DNA of 6,295 nt from an uncultured Lachnospiraceae bacterium (GTDB lineage: Bacteria > Bacillota > Clostridia > Lachnospirales > Lachnospiraceae). Position numbers and translations under genes: made by a program. Shown piece after piece: positions 4,385 to 6,295 of this stretch. The DNA lies in assembly GCA_934434905.1 (NCBI GenBank), contig CAKSAI010000198.1, positions 1 through 6,295 of the forward strand, in the 5' to 3' direction. The notes beneath the pieces were generated by a model. That model did no database searches. It was not told the origin of the DNA and saw only the letters and a program-made list of their open reading frames with translations. Position 1 is the stretch's first letter, and each line of letters starts with the position of its first letter.

Positions 4385-6295
4385 ATGGAACAAGTCAAAA
4401 AAATCCGCTGCCCGGGCTGCATGGAGCTGATCGATGCAGGAGCGGACAAATGCCCACTTTGCGGTTGGATTCAGGGACAGGACACGCCCTACGCACTGCA
4501 TATGCGGGTGGGAAGCGTACTGAAAAACCGTTATGAGATCGGACGTTCCCTGGGTTATGGCAGTTTCGGTGTAACCTATTTAGCCTGGGATCGACTGCTC
4601 CGGCATAAGGTGGCGATCAAGGAATATCTGCCCAGCGAATATGCCACCCGCGTGGCAGAGTCTGCAGATCTGATCCTGCCTGACAGTGAAAATCAGCGAG
4701 CGAAGTTTGAACGCGGTATGACGCGCTTCCATCAGGAGGCGGAGAAGCTGGCCAAGCTGGGACATATCGACGGTGTAGTCTATATTTATGACACGTTTGA
4801 GGAACATAACACTGCCTACATTGTTATGGAGTATCTGCAGGGTCAGACGCTGGCTTCCTATCTGGAGGAACGGGGCGTGTTATCGGAGCAGGAGACGTTG
4901 GACCTGATGCTTCCGCTGCTTCAGTCGCTGGAGGATGTTCATGCAAAGGGAATTATCCACCGGGACATCTCGCCGGAGAATATTTTTATTGCAGAAGATA
5001 GCGCGGGTGGCCGAAAGGTCAAGTTGATCGACTTTGGTGCGGCACGGTTTGCGACCAGTTCGCACAGCAAAAGTCTGACGGTGTTGCTGCGCCCGGGCTA
5101 TTCGCCTGAAGAGCAGTACCGTTCCTCGGGTGAGCAGGGACCCCATACGGATATATACGCACTGGCTGCTGTTATGTATCAGATGGTGACGGGCGTAGTG
5201 CCCCCGGATGCGCTGGAACGCCGTACCGGCATAGAGCGAAAAAATAGAGATCTGCTGAAAGAGCCATCAGAATACAATAAGGATCTGTCTTACAATTTTG
5301 AAATGGCGTTGATGAATGCACTGAACGTCAAGATAGAGGATCGGACACCCAATGCGGAAGAATTTGTGGCGGAGCTGATCTCCTATGAAAAGGTGAAGCG
5401 CCGTGGCAGCAGTATCAAGCGCATCGACTTCATGAAGTGGCCTCTTTGGGCAAAGATCGGTGTGCCTGCTGCTGGTGCGGGTGCAGTTGCACTGGCATTG
5501 ATCCTGTTTCTGGTGGTCATTCCCAATCTGGCCGGAAGCGACAGCTGGATGATGCAGGAGGGCTATGTCCGGGTTCCAAACTATATTTCCCAGAACCTGA
5601 GTGCGGCTGAAACGGATGCGGAGGAACGCGGACTTGTGTTGGAGGTAGCTGAGCCGGAGTATACAGACACGGCTGAACCGGACACTGTGATCCGGCAGGG
5701 AACGCAGGATGGCTACATTGTGAAGAAAAACAGCGTGGTCGACCTGACTGTCTGTATGGAGCGGGGAAAATTCTGCCTGCCTGATTTGACGGGCATGGCA
5801 CTGTCCGAGGTTCGTACTCTTCTGGAGGACTGCATGGGCATGAATGTGACGGTGGAAGAGAGCACCCAGCCGGGACTTGCACAGGGCTGCGTGATCTCCC
5901 AGTCACTCGCAGCCTATACGGAGGTAGACTTCGGCGCGGATATTACGCTGACCTGCACGCCGTCGGCAGAACCTGTGGCGCTGAACGCGGATGCAACAAT
6001 TCCGGACCTGACGGGCAAGACGCCGGAGGAGGCGATGAATACCCTGAGCCAGGCTGGTTTGGTAATGCTTGTATCTGAGCGTGTTTTCTCGAAGGATTGC
6101 ACGCAGGAGACTGTGAAGGAGCAGCGAGTGGATGAGGCGGCCGGCGCAGTCGCTGTGGTGCTCTATACTCCATGGCGAACCTTTACCATGCCCAACCTGA
6201 ACATGAAGAATCAGGTGCTGGCGGAACAGCTGCTGGCTTATATGGGGATCCAGCCGACGATTACCGAGGAGTACAGCGACCTTATCAAGCAGGGC
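4385..6295 (+). CDS. Zinc-ribbon PASTA-domain Ser/Thr kinase, 3' partial
   Basis: Open from ATG 4385 to the window end with no stop: 637 residues visible, C-terminus missing. Residues 9-26: zinc ribbon (C9xxC12, C23xxC26). Residues about 50-335: Hanks-type kinase with LGYGSFGVTY (56-65), ATP lysine K79 in VAIKEYL, alpha-C Glu118, HRDISPEN (192-199, Asp194), DFG (216-218), GYSPEEQY (238-245) and DIYALAAVMYQM (256-267). A basic stretch (KVKRRGSSIKR) precedes one transmembrane helix (about 357-380). Outside lie PASTA repeats, which in PrkC/PknB-type kinases sense muropeptides or lipid II. GGAGAGG at 4370-4376, 8 nt upstream, supports the start. The catalytic-loop Lys is Ser196, but all other key residues remain, so activity is expected. 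The activation loop is rich in Ser/Thr (T224, S225, S226, S228, S230, T232), suiting autophosphorylation. It follows the solute-binding-type kinase by 17 nt and is surely cotranscribed. The N-terminal zinc ribbon is not part of classical PrkC. Confidence 0.94.
   Translation, partial: MEQVKKIRCPGCMELIDAGADKCPLCGWIQGQDTPYALHMRVGSVLKNRYEIGRSLGYGSFGVTYLAWDRLLRHKVAIKEYLPSEYATRVAESADLILPDSENQRAKFERGMTRFHQEAEKLAKLGHIDGVVYIYDTFEEHNTAYIVMEYLQGQTLASYLEERGVLSEQETLDLMLPLLQSLEDVHAKGIIHRDISPENIFIAEDSAGGRKVKLIDFGAARFATSSHSKSLTVLLRPGYSPEEQYRSSGEQGPHTDIYALAAVMYQMVTGVVPPDALERRTGIERKNRDLLKEPSEYNKDLSYNFEMALMNALNVKIEDRTPNAEEFVAELISYEKVKRRGSSIKRIDFMKWPLWAKIGVPAAGAGAVALALILFLVVIPNLAGSDSWMMQEGYVRVPNYISQNLSAAETDAEERGLVLEVAEPEYTDTAEPDTVIRQGTQDGYIVKKNSVVDLTVCMERGKFCLPDLTGMALSEVRTLLEDCMGMNVTVEESTQPGLAQGCVISQSLAAYTEVDFGADITLTCTPSAEPVALNADATIPDLTGKTPEEAMNTLSQAGLVMLVSERVFSKDCTQETVKEQRVDEAAGAVAVVLYTPWRTFTMPNLNMKNQVLAEQLLAYMGIQPTITEEYSDLIKQG
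5564..6295 (+). other. Tandem PASTA repeats (three complete, fourth cut by window end)
   Basis: Extracellular part of the second kinase. Repeat 1 is about residues 395-458 (VRVPNYISQNLSAAE ... VIRQGTQDGYIVKKNSVVDL). Repeat 2 is about 463-525 (CLPDLTGMALSEVRTLLED ... VISQSLAAYTEVDFGADITL). Repeat 3 is about 538-595 (TIPDLTGKTPEEAMNTL ... VKEQRVDEAAGAVAVVLYT). Repeat 4 starts at about 600 (FTMPNLNMKNQVLAEQLL) and runs off the window. Each shows the PASTA pattern: a P-[ND]-[LY] opening, a helix with a small-residue/Ala-Glu core, a V.xQ strand and a hydrophobic closing strand. Repeat 3 has the weakest V.xQ segment (VKEQRVDEAAG). The unit length of about 65-70 residues fits the family. Confidence 0.88.

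Noticed and set aside
5517..5906. 129-codon open frame on the minus strand
   Set aside because: It is antisense to the PASTA repeats, rich in Pro/Ser/Cys/Arg as expected from a shadow frame, and has no recognisable domain.
1..6295. Promoters, terminators, tRNA/rRNA, insertion sequences or CRISPR arrays
   Set aside because: Coding sequence fills almost the whole window, gaps are at most 17 nt, and no repeat array, transposase or RNA-gene structure was seen.

Overview
The window is one co-directional run of five protein-coding genes, all on the + strand, and it reads as a Ser/Thr phospho-signalling operon. The first gene is cut by the left edge and the last by the right edge, so the operon continues in both directions. 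Gaps between genes are tiny (2 nt, a 4-nt overlap, 13 nt, 17 nt), and no internal promoter, terminator, RNA gene, mobile element or CRISPR array is visible. AG-rich Shine-Dalgarno sites, moderate GC content and the kinase signatures (HRD-I-[AS]-P, SP-x-EQY) point to a Bacillota genome, most likely a gut-type Clostridia. This is inference: no marker gene is present.

Layout: (1) 1-654, a PP2C-family phosphatase lacking its N-terminus; (2) 657-1463, a second, more divergent PP2C phosphatase; (3) 1460-2311, a protein with an N-terminal zinc ribbon, a long low-complexity linker and a C-terminal FHA-like domain; (4) 2325-4367, a membrane-anchored Ser/Thr kinase with an N-terminal zinc ribbon and an extracellular domain that looks like a family-1 (sugar-type) solute-binding protein; (5) 4385-6295 and beyond, a second zinc-ribbon kinase with a transmembrane helix and at least three and a half extracellular PASTA repeats.

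Together the genes supply writers (two kinases), erasers (two PP2C phosphatases) and a candidate reader (FHA) of Ser/Thr phosphorylation. The two kinases share a similar cytoplasmic plan but carry different outside sensors: one resembles a soluble-ligand binder, the other a muropeptide/cell-wall sensor. The FHA protein and both kinases each begin with a CxxC...CxxC ribbon, which suggests a shared docking or scaffold principle. The kinase with a fused solute-binding-like ectodomain, next to a PASTA kinase in one operon, is the most unusual part. The output of the system is not visible here and probably lies in the flanking genes.
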